This document shows positions 50,601-61,872 of a stretch of 64,000 bases of DNA, piece by piece. This stretch comes from Paratinospora sagittata (Eukaryota > Streptophyta > Magnoliopsida > Ranunculales > Menispermaceae): assembly GCA_035771175.1 (NCBI GenBank), contig CM069600.1, forward strand, positions 4,673,729 through 4,737,728, given 5' to 3'. Every line of letters starts with the position of its first letter. Position 1 is the first letter of the stretch. The notes under the pieces are model-generated. The model worked only from the letters and a program-made list of their open reading frames with translations, did not search any database and was not told where the DNA came from. Made by a program: the position numbers and the translations under genes.

Positions 50601-53600
50601 TGGGACACCTCATCCCTTTAGGCTCTTTTGTTTGTACATATCTTTTACATATAATATATAAATTTATAATCACGTTTCTGGTCAAAAAAAAAAAAAGAAA
50701 AGAACTTGACCTTTGACTGATTACAAAGCTATATAAAAGTTCAATATACACATATCATGCTTCATGCATTATTAAGATTTAAGAGTGCAAATCTTATTCT
50801 GAATGATTACATTTTAAATTTTAGTTTTTTTGGTGTATAATGATAGTTTTTCTAGCATATTGTGATTAATTTACCTAACATTTAGGCAAAAACTCTCTCA
50901 AACTTTTTTTAATGACAAACAAAACTCTACAAAAGTTCTTTGTTTCATTCGAATTCTTCAAATTAATTAATGGTTATAACTTATAAGTAATGTTACACAA
51001 GTTTAGGTGAATTGAAGGTTTTGATCATAGTAATAAGTATTTTGGTAGTATTGATTATTATTATTATTATTAATTTTATTTTATTTTTGATAGAAAACAT
51101 GCATCATTGTTTATTAAAACATAAATTGGGAGGCAGCACGATGGTTTTGTGACTTCCACTGGAATAATATTTGGTTGTGGTTGACCTCAAATAATTGGAC
51201 TAAGTTGTGGTTGTCCAAAGGCCTCACATTAAAAGGAAAACTGAGTTTTTTTTTTTGGTCATATGCTAAAGTTGTAAAGCTCTTTGATAATAGGTTACCA
51301 TTTGATGCCTTTATATGCTTAATATGTATCAGTTCTTGACTTTTTTTTTTTAACCATTGAGAATAAATAGGAGAGAATTGAAGCTCAAAATTTGTTTGCT
51401 ACAAAAGAAGCTGAGGAAGAAGCTAAGAAGGAACCTGCTAAGACATTTACTCCTGGAGAGTCTCTAAGTATGCCTAAGGCTCCAAAGGAAGAAGAAACAC
51501 CCAAAGTGGTTGCCCCTACACCTGAGCAAATTATAGCTATCAAGGTATGTCGTTTGTTGCATTGAAGTGTATTCTTCGAATTTTAACTACAGATATGTTA
51601 TCTTACACAATATATAAAAAATGGAGGACTTTTCCATTTCCAAGTTTTGGATACTGCTTCATCGTGTCCAGCTTTTTCTTCATTGATTCTGTTTCTACTT
51701 TTTCCCTTCGCTGTTCTCACTTATCTCTGCCTCTTGTTTTTCTTTTGGACTCACCGTCTCTTCTATCTCAGTGTTGCTATGTTTCTCTTCTGATCTCTCT
51801 CTTTGTGTTTTGGTTGCTCTCTCTCTCTCTCTCCCCCTCCTTCTTGGTCTCTCTTGTTGCATTGGATATTCTCTCTCTCTCCCACTCCCTCTTGGTCTCT
51901 CTCTCTCTGGTTCTCTCATCTCTGCTTATATTCTTCGTCCCTAAGTTATCTCGTCTTTTGCCTGTTTGTTCTTCTTTAGTTTCTAGAAGTACGAAATATG
52001 GCTCTACATTTTTGTATTCTTCTTTTTGTCATAATCGTTCTCTGGCTCTTAGCAAATCTCATCATTTTTTTCTTATCCTCTTTTTTTAGCAGCTTTTTCA
52101 ACTCAGTTCTAATCCTCCTTTCGTTTGGTTATTTGTTTTCAGTTCATTGTGTGTCTGCTACTTTGACAATTCGTTAATTGTTTCTCTCCATAGTAACTGA
52201 ACGAACACGTCCACAGCACATTAGATGTTCTCTTCTCTTTGACCTCTTGTTTTCGAACTTCTACCAAGTGAGTCTGTGTTCCATTAGGTTATTTGTCCCT
52301 GTGGAGATTTCATTAAATCTTCTCTTTGTAATAAGTGAAAGTGTACAGTATGTATTCCATTAATTGCCCTATCCTCTTTCAGTTTGTCTCTTCAAGTTCT
52401 TACCACATGATGGGTTGGTACATAGAGTTATTATTTTTTTAAAGGACTGTACATAGAGTTGTTCATCCACTTTTACCATTCCACTTTGCAGCAAGTTATT
52501 CAATATTTTATTGTATATTTTTATCTCTTTACTGCTCATATTCGTATCTCTAGATTTGATTTCTTTGATTACCAAGTAGAGTCCTTCCTATCACTAAATT
52601 GGTGGAAGTTATGTTATTTTAGATTCTAGAAGGTTTAAAGTTTATCTAATCCCATTTTGTATATAAGATTTAATTTTTTAATTCTTTCCATATGTTAATT
52701 GATTTTAAATTAAGAAGGAATTTTTTTTTTTTTTGGAAAAGGAAGAAAAAATTAAATTAGTAACAACTTTTTATATCCCCATTGAATTAGCGTTTATTGA
52801 TGTTAACATAATTTATTTGCGTGAACATTTGTACGTTTTTATATCCACTCTGTTTTGCTTCCTTTCTTTACTTATATATATATATATATATATATATCAA
52901 TGTGCAGATCTAAAGATAAGAGAAAACTACCCATCAAATTATTAATTGAAATATATTGATACATACTAATAAATACAAATATTTTACGGGGATGTTGGTT
53001 TGATTATCATTTTAAATTTCAAAGTATACTTTTCATATATTTCAGTGTTTCACTTTTTAAGACATTATTGTCTAATTTCCTTAATGTACAAATTGAAGTT
53101 CATCCATGTAATCTTTTTTATTCATAAAATACTATTTTTATAATCTCTTGAATCAAACCCGTGCATAGTGTGCAAGGCTATAAACTTGTGCTACGTAATC
53201 TTGTTAACCAACAGGCATGCTTTTGGAAATTTTCTCCTGTGTCTAGATACGTAGGCTGTCGAAGTTCCTCAATCGTCATATCATAGTTCCAATTATTACT
53301 TTATTTCTTTTGTTTGATTTTCCTGTGTCTGTTAGACCCGTTGATAAAGTTTCATTCCTTTTTAATTATGTGCAAGTTTCAATATGATCAATGTTTTGAA
53401 TCACTTTGGCATCTATAGTCATTGACATGTTTCGGAATGTATTTCTAAAGCTTATAACTTGTGACTGTATTTGTGCAGGCTGCAATTGTGAACTCCCAGA
53501 CTCTAGAAGAGGTTGCAAGACTTGAAAAGGTATTCTTCTTTTCAGCTCAGGAAATTCTCTCTGTTAATGTATCTTATTTATTACTTTTGTTCTCTCCCCT

Positions 53601-55543
53601 ACAGGCTGTTTCTTGAATTTGGATCTTGTGGTTTTGATTTGGTGTATTCTGTTATGAGCAGGCATTGAAGTCAGGCCAGCTTCCTGCAGATTTGAAGATT
53701 CCTGATGTTGACGTAGCTGTTGTTCAAGCCCAAAATGACACAATGGATGTAGATGCTCCAAAAGAAGCACATGAGGAATCAAATAATGCTGAGGATCAAC
53801 CGAAGAATGCAGATCCAGCATCTATTGAACAGGTATTACACAGCTTATACTGTATTCTTTTTACTCTCTACTAGTTAGTGTGCAATTGCATTGCGTGCTA
53901 CGTTTTTCTTTGCTAATTGAAAAATATTAGTATAGTTTTAGGGAAATAGTTGGACAAATATTTTGTAAGATTTGCTTTCAGAATCAACCCACGTCCCGAT
54001 CTGTGCATTTTTCTTATACTCTAGCGTATTGGTTGGCTTCCAATTTCTCCTAGCTATATAAAACATGCAAGACTAATACTTTGTCTGAAAGCTCAAGTAT
54101 ACTGGAGCTGTCTTAGATTGTAGAGCAGTCTATATCACGGGAAAAATGGATTGAATTTTCACATGTTTGTGAATTTACGTTCTATAGGAGAGTCAAACAT
54201 ATTTTTTTGAGTTTGGGAGAAATCTCATCTTCTAGCTTCATTTTGGGTTGGCAATAGCAGTTTGTCTGAGGGCTATGCTCTAGGGGAGTGACTTAGAGGG
54301 TGGGGCAATTTTGTATAATCTTAGGGGAAAGGCAAAGGGTGGCCGTGATGTAGTCATTTCTGAATCATTCTCTATACATATATATACTATTCCTTTGTTT
54401 CTTTAAAAAAAAAAAACATTTTCTTTTTGAGTATTTAGGATGAAAGAGTGACTCGATCAGTTTCCTGAGTACATTACTTGGAACTATGGGGAAAATGAAC
54501 CCCATTCCTTGTTTTTGAGGGATTACCCATGTAATGGCATGTTGATACTTTTCAAGAAGAATTGAAGATAGAGAATAGAATAAGAAACAAGACGTCGAGA
54601 AGAGGAATTGCAGAGTTGAGGTCCGAAAATTAATTTTGAATTTGATCTGAATTGATCCCTTTACAAACTGGTATTTATGGACACAGAAATCTAAAGAGCT
54701 TGACTTAGTGAAGTCCTTTCAAAATAAAATTCAAAATTCTGAACAAGTGGGTAAGAATTAGTTCTTTTAAATTCTAAAACACTTAATTAACTAAGGTTCC
54801 CCCTATATAATTACAGTTAACTCCTTGGCAGTGAATTTCTTCTAAATTGGAATGAATCAGTAGTGAATCACTAGTGAGCAGGATTGAATCAGTCTAAATC
54901 ACTTGCTGCATCATTATGGATAAGTATAATGTTTGTTGATTTGGTCTGAATTGTTAGTTAGCTGAAGAAACACTAATACCTTTATGATTACGTGGGCACT
55001 TAATATATAGAAATATAGAGTTCATATTTGTGTTGTAAATCTCACAATTTATTAATCAGAATATGACTTTCAGCTACTCACTATATAACATCTTCTGACC
55101 ATCGCTTTAGCCTTAACATATCTTCTTATATCACATTAGAAAGTGTTACACCATATGTAAATCTAAATTCCCCTTCCATAGACTTTTCATATTCAATATC
55201 TTAGAATAACTGAGTTTTCGTGCGCAGGATTTTTTATTAGTCAGCACATCATTTAAACAAACTCATATTGAATAATTTACATGCTCCAAAACTTGCAATG
55301 CTATCTGTCAATGCTGCAAGGTCTTCTAAACCCCAAGTTTCATTGATTATATCATGTTATGCAAACTCCCAAGGACAACTGAACAAGCATGTTGTAGCTA
55401 CATTTACGTAGTACCCCCAAAATTATTACTAATAATAGTGGTGTTGTATTATTTCAAACTGTTATATCTTTCCATGCTATTTATCCTTCTGTACTTTGAC
55501 AGAGATGGGTGACCTAGTGCCTTGTTCTTTCTTTCAGGATTAA
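38683..55543 (+). CDS. U2 small nuclear ribonucleoprotein A' (U2A')
   Basis: Leucine-rich-repeat protein that pairs with U2B'' on stem-loop IV of U2 snRNA in the spliceosome (nucleus). Exons: 38683-38764, 38933-38973, 40186-40315, 40401-40606, 51371-51544, 53479-53529, 53662-53832, 55538-55543; 861 nt, 286 residues. Residues 1-40: [20 protein letters not shown], then [23 protein letters not shown]. LRRs follow ([46 protein letters not shown]), then the cap [18 protein letters not shown], and an acidic tail with [20 protein letters not shown] and [19 protein letters not shown]. Splice sites are GT-AG and in phase. The last exon, GAT TAA, is the weakest call; without it the frame would run 14 codons past 53832. 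Intron 4 is 10,764 bp because of a chromovirus and other insertions. Longer than Arabidopsis (249 aa) through its acidic tail. Confidence 0.93.
38840..38863 (+). repeat. (TTC)n microsatellite in U2A' intron 1
   Basis: Eight consecutive CTT/TTC units. Confidence 0.9.
38974..40185. other. U2A' intron 2
   Basis: 1.2 kb; no transposon protein or RNA recognised. Confidence 0.6.
40672..41062. mobile_element. MITE, probably hAT-like (~390 bp)
   Basis: Left end AGCCTATTTGATAGGTAAGAA and right end, complemented, GGCCTATTTGAGAGCTAAGAA pair as terminal inverted repeats. The inside is AT-rich with many TTTTCTC/GAGAAAA inversions. A convincing target duplication was not found. Confidence 0.6.
41063..41890. 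other. U2A' intron 4, unclassified part
   Basis: 41280-41580 has some codon-like texture on the + strand but no recognised protein; the rest is AT-rich. Confidence 0.35.
41891..42202 (-). repeat. Chromovirus 3' LTR
   Basis: Begins TGATGTAAATCATCGC and ends CCCTACATCA (plus strand). Contains an extra copy of the 18-bp unit ACGTGGGTTTAAACCACC compared with the other LTR. The purine tract AGGGGGAT lies just inside it on the minus strand. Confidence 0.93.
42172..42600 (-). pseudogene. Chromovirus C-terminal chromodomain
   Basis: Open frame ending the integrase ([19 protein letters not shown]) and then a chromodomain [20 protein letters not shown]. Chromodomains steer integration toward heterochromatin in this clade. 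Confidence 0.8.
42601..46553 (-). pseudogene. Chromovirus RT-RNase H-integrase
   Basis: 46553-45684: [44 protein letters not shown] (RT active site YFDD), VVFLGFVIS and CDASKQGS (RNase H start). After a stop, RNase H continues to about 45500 with [11 protein letters not shown]. The integrase zinc region with [10 protein letters not shown] is at 45200-45170, then the palindrome interrupts at 45018-43147, and integrase resumes with [17 protein letters not shown] (43145) and ITSDQNVRF. Several stops; inactive. Confidence 0.9.
43147..45018. mobile_element. Long palindromic (foldback) insertion with LTR-like ends
   Basis: Arms 43147-44060 and 44120-45018 are inverted copies (about 90% by eye) around a ~60-bp centre. 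The outer ends are TGTAACACCCCG and CTATGAGGTGTTACA, i.e. both arms start with the TGTAACACC seen at the start of many plant Gypsy LTRs. Flanks TGAAG (43142-43146) and AGAAG (45019-45023) suggest a 5-bp target duplication. Joining the flanks restores the integrase frame. No protein is coded. Confidence 0.85.
46557..48870 (-). pseudogene. Chromovirus gag-protease
   Basis: Starts near 48870 ([20 protein letters not shown]). A retrotransposon-gag domain lies at 48190-47870 ([22 protein letters not shown], then [20 protein letters not shown]). The knuckle [14 protein letters not shown] at 47558 has Gln where CCHC has His. Protease reads [13 protein letters not shown] (47280), Ala for the catalytic Asp. 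[15 protein letters not shown] at 47070 starts the linker to RT. Frameshifts in gag. Confidence 0.85.
48906..48917 (-). promoter_or_regulatory. Chromovirus primer-binding site
   Basis: The minus strand reads TTGGTATCAGAG next to the 5' LTR, complementary to initiator tRNA-Met. Confidence 0.8.
48920..49214 (-). repeat. Chromovirus 5' LTR
   Basis: Collinear with 41891-42202; lacks one 18-bp internal repeat and ends CATTA instead of CATCA. Confidence 0.93.
49215..49904. other. U2A' intron 4, after the chromovirus
   Basis: No recognised element or gene. Confidence 0.4.
49905..50458 (-). mobile_element. Antisense L1-type LINE 3' end
   Basis: The minus strand encodes [38 protein letters not shown] (zf-RVT) around 50450-50300, then a tail region decayed at 50220-49960, with poly-T on the + strand at 49909-49917 as its A tail. 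Its 5' part may continue past 50713, beyond the nested insertion. Confidence 0.7.
50473..50699 (+). mobile_element. 5'-truncated LINE nested in the antisense LINE
   Basis: Ends in an A13 run plus GAAA and is flanked by AAGAACTTGACCTT at 50459-50472 and 50700-50713. It is a 3' UTR-only copy of the L1 family whose end is GTTTCTGGTC(A)n. Confidence 0.85.
50714..51370. other. End of U2A' intron 4
   Basis: AT-rich with TTA repeats at 51057-51072; polypyrimidine tract TTTTTTTTTTAACC before the exon 5 acceptor at 51370. Confidence 0.5.
51650..52100 (+). repeat. Pyrimidine-rich tract with (CT)n runs in U2A' intron 5
   Basis: About 450 bp strongly biased to C/T on the transcribed-sense strand, with pure CT runs at about 51818-51832 and 51870-51884. 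The long open frame through it is composition-driven. Confidence 0.8.
52101..53478. other. Rest of U2A' intron 5
   Basis: AT-rich; a (TA)n run at 52875-52898. Nothing else recognised. Confidence 0.5.
53833..55537. other. U2A' intron 7
   Basis: 1.7 kb. 54230-54415 ends with TTTGTTTCTTT and 13 A, resembling a LINE 3' end, but no protein part remains. The remainder is AT-rich. Confidence 0.45.
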
Positions 55544-56618
55544 AGGCATTTCTCTTTTAACAATCTGCTTAAAAGCCACTTTGGTTCCTGGAAAGGGTGA
55601 GATTGACGGATGACGAATGTGAGTTGAGATCACTTAAAATGCTTTGATATGCACAATTGAAGAAAGAAACACAGAGTAATTCTGAAAAGTTGGTAATCTT
55701 TTCCCTAATCAGATTTTTGAAAGGATTTTCATTTTCATTGTACTTGACTAGGGAATGTTTGTAATATTATGAAAATAGATCATTTATGCTCAAATATCAG
55801 GTGCCAATAGTTACTGTCCTTGCAGAACTTCCCTTTGAACGGCAATTTCTTTGTTTTCTTTAAAATTCTCAATCAGGGTTTGGAGGAATTGCATGACAAA
55901 ATTTTGATCCTAGCATGGATCATTATCATCAATCTAGCAGTGGGCGGATTTGATTTGATATATTTTTTCCATTTTCTTTTTTATGTATAATTGATTGCTC
56001 AAAGCAGTTTTCTACACAATAATCCTTAGTTAGGGTGATCGGTCTGTAATTTCTAGGAGCTTACGGCCTCTTAAGCTCATCCTATCTCATTATGAAGAAT
56101 AAAATTAATCGTATTTTTTGATCTTGTTGCATAACTACTAGAGGTGTCAACAACATGTGACTATAGACAATATAAAGAAATTAAACTTATTTTTGCTACA
56201 AAATGCAATGCCATCCACATTGGTACATGAACCGAAATCCTTTCACTTGAGAATCTATGTATATATACAATTTCTGTTGGCCTATAAGAAAAAAAAATGG
56301 AAGGTCATGTATACGGTACGCTTTCCCTCACTAGTGTTCCTTTTTCTTTTGGAAAAAAAAAATTAATTTTAATTTAATTTTTTGTGAAGACACTCATAGT
56401 GTTCAATTCCAAGGGAGACATCAACAAAAAGACCTTATGTAACCAAATGGATTGTTTGAACTTAATGCTAATTAGATTTAAAACTCATAATAAAATAAAC
56501 ACTAATTTTATGACTAGCATATTTAAATGTATATATTTTTTAGATTTTGTATATTTAAAATAAATCTCTTCACATTTAAATTAAATCCAAAATTTGCAAA
56601 GTTAAAAAAATAAAAATA

Positions 56619-56650
<32 letters not shown>

Positions 56651-56746
56651 TAATAACAATAATAATCCTATCACTCACTGTGGACCATTTCAAAAAAGCG
56701 ACCGTTGGAAAGTGCCAGTGCTTGCCGCTGGCGCCAGCAAGGAAGA
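55544..56746. other. U2A' 3' UTR and intergenic region
   Basis: The first few hundred bases are probably 3' UTR. An (AAT)n microsatellite occupies 56622-56665. No other gene. Confidence 0.5.
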
Positions 56747-56751
56747 AGAAG

Positions 56752-56759
56752 GTATAAAT
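56752..56759 (+). promoter_or_regulatory. Candidate TATA box of the PPR gene
   Basis: GTATAAATAACC, about 43 bp before the ATG at 56795; implies a very short 5' UTR. Confidence 0.45.
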
Positions 56760-56794
56760 AACCATCAGTTCAATTGTGTATGTTTTAACGCCAG

Positions 56795-58769
56795 ATGCAG
56801 CAATGCTTGATAAGAAGATCAGGCAAGAAGAAGCTACTACTACATGTACCAAATTTGCCGTCATGTCCCTACCACTCCGCAGTAGCAATCGCAGAAGCAG
56901 AAGCTCCTCCCAATCTCACGCACAAACTCCTATCTCTCTTGAAGCGTTGCAGTTCCCTCACATCCTTGAAACAAATCCACTGTCAAATGCTCCTAAACTC
57001 CATACAAAAACACAATTTCATCCTCTCCAAGCTCGTCGACCTCAAGGATTACCCTTATGCTTTCCTTCTCTTCTCTCACATTCCTCAAGCCAACGATTTC
57101 TCTTATAACGTCATGATTCGTGGGCTCACCACCACATGGCACAACTACTCTCTGACGCTTCATTTCTATTATCAAATGAAGTTCTCTGGCCTTACACCCA
57201 ATAATTTCACCTACCCTTTTTTGCTCATTTCCTGTGCAAATCTTCCTTCACTTTGTCGAGGCCAGTTGGCTCATTCCTCTATTTTCAAAGTTGGGTTGGG
57301 CTCTGATTCCCACATTGCTCATTCCCTCATCACTATGTACTCTAGATGCGGTCACTTGAATTATGCCCGTAATGTGTTTGATGAGATTTCTGAAAGAGAC
57401 TTGGTTTCTTGGAACTCCATGATTTCTGGGTATTCAAAAATGGGTTATGCTGCAAGGGCCCTGGTGATGTTTAGGAGGATGAGAGTGGCGGGGTTTGAAC
57501 CGGATGAGATGACTTTGGTTAGTGTTCTTGGAGCATGTGCTGATCTTGGGGATTTTACTCTTGGGAGGTGGATTGAGGGGTTTTGTGTGGATATTGGCAT
57601 CAAGTTGAATTCTTTTTTGGGTTCTGCATTGATTGATATGTATGGCAAGTGTGGGGATTTGGAGTCTGCGAGGAGGCTTTTTGATGGAATGTCGGAAAGA
57701 TATTTGGTCGTCTGGAATGCCATGATAACTGGGCAAGTAATTAATCTTATTTATTTTATTTTGTTTAATCTTTATCTTTTGTACTGGTGTTGATGTCTTC
57801 TTATCCTTTCATACAAACAGGTATGCGCAAAATGGGGCGTCAAATGAAGCAATTGCGTTATTCCAGGGCATGATTGAGGATGGTGTGAAACCAGATAAGA
57901 TCACACTTGTAGGTGTGCTATCAGCATGTGCTTCCATTGGGGCTCTTGACTTTGGGAAGTGGATAAATTCATATGCATCACAAAGAGGATTGCAACATGA
58001 TATATATGTTGGAACAAGTTTAATGGATATGTATGCCAAGTGTGGGGGTTTAGATGATGCGCTCCGAATATTTGAAGATATGCCCCAAAAGAATATTGTT
58101 TCTTGGAACACAGTGATATCTGCACTTGCTGCTCATGGGAGGGCCAAAGAGGCCATATCACTTGTTAAGCGTATGGTTGAGGAGGGTGGAACTGTTTGCC
58201 CAAATGACATCACATTTGTGGGAGTTCTTTCTGCTTGTGTGCATGCAGGGCTAGTTGATGAGGGTTATCACTGGTTTAATTTGATGCAATCATCGTTTGG
58301 AGTGGTCCCTAAAATTGAGCATTACTCTTGTATGGTTGATCTTTTGGCACGTGCAGGATGTTTGGTTGACGCATGGGAATTCATCAAAAAGATGCCTGAA
58401 GAACCTGATGCAGTTGTATTAGGGGCACTGCTTGGTGCTTGTAGGAATTTCGGGAATGTGGAGGTTGGTGAACAGGTAATGCACATGCTTATTGACTTGG
58501 AGCCCTCAAATTCTGGAAACTATGTAATCTCATCAAAGTTATATGCAAAATCTAAGATGTGGGATGATTCAGCGAGGATGAGAAGATTGATGAGAGAAAG
58601 AGGTGTCAACAAGACCCCCGGTTGTAGTTGGATTGAGATTGAGAATCAAGTTTACGAATTCCATTCTGGTGATTTCCACCTTAATTCACAAGAGATTCAC
58701 GGAGTGATGAACTTGATGAAAGAAGATATGAAGAATGAGGGATACCTTCCCAATATTGACTTTCTCTAA
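56795..58769 (+). CDS. Pentatricopeptide repeat protein, PLS class with E domain
   Basis: Predicted organellar RNA-binding protein of the type that helps C-to-U editing. Exons 56795-57732 and 57821-58769; 1,887 nt, 628 residues. The N-terminus is basic/Ser-rich, then LKQIHCQMLLNSIQ and successive P, L, S motifs (NVMIRGLTTTWHNY, VSWNSMISGYSKMGYAARAL, SALIDMYGKCGDLESARRLF, TSLMDMYAKCGGLDDALRIF, VSWNTVISALAAHG, VGVLSACVHAGLVDEG), ending with an E motif (KTPGCSWIEI). No DYW domain, so any deaminase activity would have to come from a partner. It resembles Arabidopsis At2g34400 as I remember it. The 88-bp intron has the donor GCAAGT; using the nearby GTAATT instead puts a stop in frame, so GC-AG splicing is inferred. 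Which organelle is unclear. Confidence 0.94.
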
Positions 58770-59054
58770 AGAGTTTTGGATAATGAAGGTATCTTTTACC
58801 GATCAAGGGCTGCAGCATGAAATATAGGAAATCAAGCGAGGCCTCTACTACTGTCTATGCATGGATCACAAATCACATGAATTATTTAGTCGGATGGTCA
58901 TCTCTTGCGTTAGCTGAAATCTAATCTTGCCTAACAGGTACGCCTCTTCCAAAGTCTTAGGATTGTTTATTTCACTGCCTTAAGTTGTTAGCTTTGTCTC
59001 CAATAGTCAATGCCAATCATTTGCGAGTTCCTAATCTATTGGTTTATCGCAATT
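58770..59054. other. PPR 3' flank
   Basis: Probable 3' UTR; no other signal. Confidence 0.5.
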
Positions 59055-59845
59055 AAGGTAAATATTACGAATTTGGATATGTAACAACATGAAAGTCCCA
59101 TTTATGGTAAATATTTTGAATTTGTTTATATAAGCTCACAAAAGCCACATTTAAGGTAAAAACTATAAATTTTGTTTATATAAGCTCACGAAAGTCTCCT
59201 TTAGAAAAGAAATTATGTTTTTTTTTTTTTTTAAATAAGCTTATGAAACCCCCATTTACGTTAGAAATTATAAGTTTGGTAATATAAGCTTACGAAAGTC
59301 CTATTTAGGGTTAAAATTATAAATTTATTTATCTAAGCTCTCGAAAGCCACAATTAGTGTACAAATTATGCATTTGTTTATATAAGCACACTAAAGTCCC
59401 TTATAGGGTAAAAATTATTAATTTGTTTATATATGCTTAAGAATGTCGCCTTTAGGGTAAAAATTATGAATTTTTTTATGTAAGCTTATGAAAGCCACAT
59501 ATATTGTAAAAGTTATGAATTTGTTTATACAAGCACACAAAAGTCCTATTTAGGGTAAAAATTATAAATTTGTTTATATAAGCACACGAAAACCACGTTG
59601 TTAAAATTTTTGAATTTGTTTATTTAGCTCACAAATGCCATATTTAGTGTAAAACCTATGAATTGATTTATATAAGCTTACAAAAGCCACATTGAGGTAA
59701 AAATTATGAATTTGTTTATATAAGCTCTCGAAAGTCCCAGTTATGGTAAAAATTATAAACTTGTTTGTATAAGCACATAAAAGGGCCTTTTGACATGATT
59801 GCCCCTAAAAAATAAAATAATTTCACAAATGCCATCCCCACACAA

Positions 59846-61872
59846 ATAAACACGTAAAACTTCAATTGGGAGAAAATTACGAAATTGTTTATATAGCACA
59901 CGATAAATCTCATTTAGGGTGAAAATTATGAATTCTTGTACAAGCACACGAAAGTCTCTTTTGGTCTAAAAATTAGGAATTTGTTTGTATAAGCACACGA
60001 AACTCCCATTCGAGGTAAAAGTTTACGAATTTATGTATATAAGCACACGAAAGTGCGAATTTGAATAGAAATTAAGAATTTCTTTATATATGTACACGAT
60101 AGTCCCATTTTGGGTAAAAATTAGGAATATGCTTGTATAAGCACACAAAAGTCCCACTTCGTGTGAAAAATATAAATTTCTTATAAAAGTACACGAAAGT
60201 CCTGTTTAGGGTAATAATTAAGAATACGTTTTGTACAAGCACATGAAAGTTCGATTTGGCGAAAAATCAAGAATTTGTGTATATTAACACATAAAAGTCC
60301 TAGCTAGGGTGAAATCATGAAGTTATTTATATAAACACATAAGACTCCGATTGGGAGAAAATTACAAAATTGTACATAGGCACACGATAGTCCCATTTAG
60401 GGTGAAAATTAACAATTTTTTTTTATGTAAGCTCACGTACGTCCCACATGAGGTGAAAATTATGAATTTCTTATATAAGTCACGCAAAAGTCCCTTTTAG
60501 GATAGCAATTAGAAATTCCTTTATATAACCACACAAAACTCCAATTCGGGGTAGAAATTGACGACTTCATGTTTATAAGCAAACGAAAATGCAAATTTGG
60601 GTAAAATTTATGAATTTCTTTATATATGTACTCAGTGGTCCAATTTTGGTAAAAATTAGGAATTTGCTTACATAAGCACACGAAAGTCCTACTTGGGGGT
60701 AAAAAATATAAATTTCTTACAAAAGCACACAAAAATCCTATTTAGAATAATAATAAGGAATACGTTTCTAAAGCACATGAAAGCCCAATTAGGCTAAAAA
60801 TCAGGAACTTGTGTACATAAGCACATGAAAATCCTAGTTGGTGTGAAAACCCTGAAGTTATTTTTATAAACACATAAAACTCCGATCGGGAAAAAATTAC
60901 GAAATTGTTTATATAAGAACATAACAGTCCCATTTATGATGAAAATTAAGAATTTTTTTATATAAGCTCACGTAAGTCCCACGTGGGGTGAAAGTTGTGA
61001 ATTTCTTATATAAGTCACACGAAAGTCCCTTTTAAGCTAAAAATTAGGAATTCCTTTGTATAAGCACACGAAACTCCCGTTTGAGGTAAAAATTAATGAA
61101 TTTATATGCATAAGCACGCAAAAATACAATTTTGGGTAAAAATTATTAATTTCTTTATACATGTCGACGGTAGTCCCATTTTGGGTAAAAATTTTGAATA
61201 TGCTTATATATGGACACAAAACTCCCACTTGATGGTGAAAAATATAAATTTCTTATATACGTACGCGATAGTCCTCGTTAGGGTGATAATTTGGAATACT
61301 TTTCTACAAGCACATGATAGCCCAATTTGGCTGGTGTATGTAAGCACATGAAAGTCCCAGTTGGGGTGAAAATCATAAAGTTATTTATATAAACACATAA
61401 AACTCCGATTGGGAGAAAATTACGAAATTGTGTATATAAGCACACGATAGTCCCACTTAGGTGAAAATTATGAATTCTTATATAAGTCACACGAAAGTCC
61501 CTTTTCGGCTAAAATTTAGGAATTTGTTTATATAAGCGTATGAAACTCACATTCGGGGTAAAAGTTTACGAGTTTATGTATATAAGCACAGGAAAGTATG
61601 AATTTCGATAGAAATTAAAAATTTTTTATGTATGTACACGATAGTCCCGTTTTCGGTAAAAAGTAGGAATTTGCGTATATAAGCACACAAAAGTCCCACT
61701 TCATGTGAAAAATATAAATTTCTTATAAAGGTACACAAAAGTCCTATTTAGAGTAATAATTAAGAATACATTTCTACGAGCACATGAAAGCTCAATTAGG
61801 CTAAAAATCAAGAATTTGTGTGTATTAGCACATGAAAGTCCTAGTTAGGGTGAAAATCATGGACTTATTTTT
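59846..61872. repeat. Higher-order satellite unit, copy 1 (2,027 bp)
   Basis: Begins at ATAAACACGTAAAACTTCAA. It holds four blocks, each opened by a CACATAAAACTCCGATTGGG-like variant monomer (59851, 60336, 60871, 61394), i.e. 485, 535, 523 and 484 bp to the next unit. Confidence 0.95.

Noticed and set aside
51547..52089. 180-codon open frame in the pyrimidine-rich tract
   Set aside because: Ser/Leu/Phe-rich composition comes directly from CT-rich DNA; it lies in a U2A' intron and matches no family.
57434..57736. 100-codon minus-strand frame opposite the PPR gene
   Set aside because: Pro/His/Lys-rich complement of PPR coding sequence; shadow frame.
57721..57793. Reading straight through the PPR exon 1 end to the stop at 57793
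   Set aside because: It would truncate the protein in mid-motif, whereas 88 bp later the same PPR motif resumes in frame after a proper CAG acceptor.
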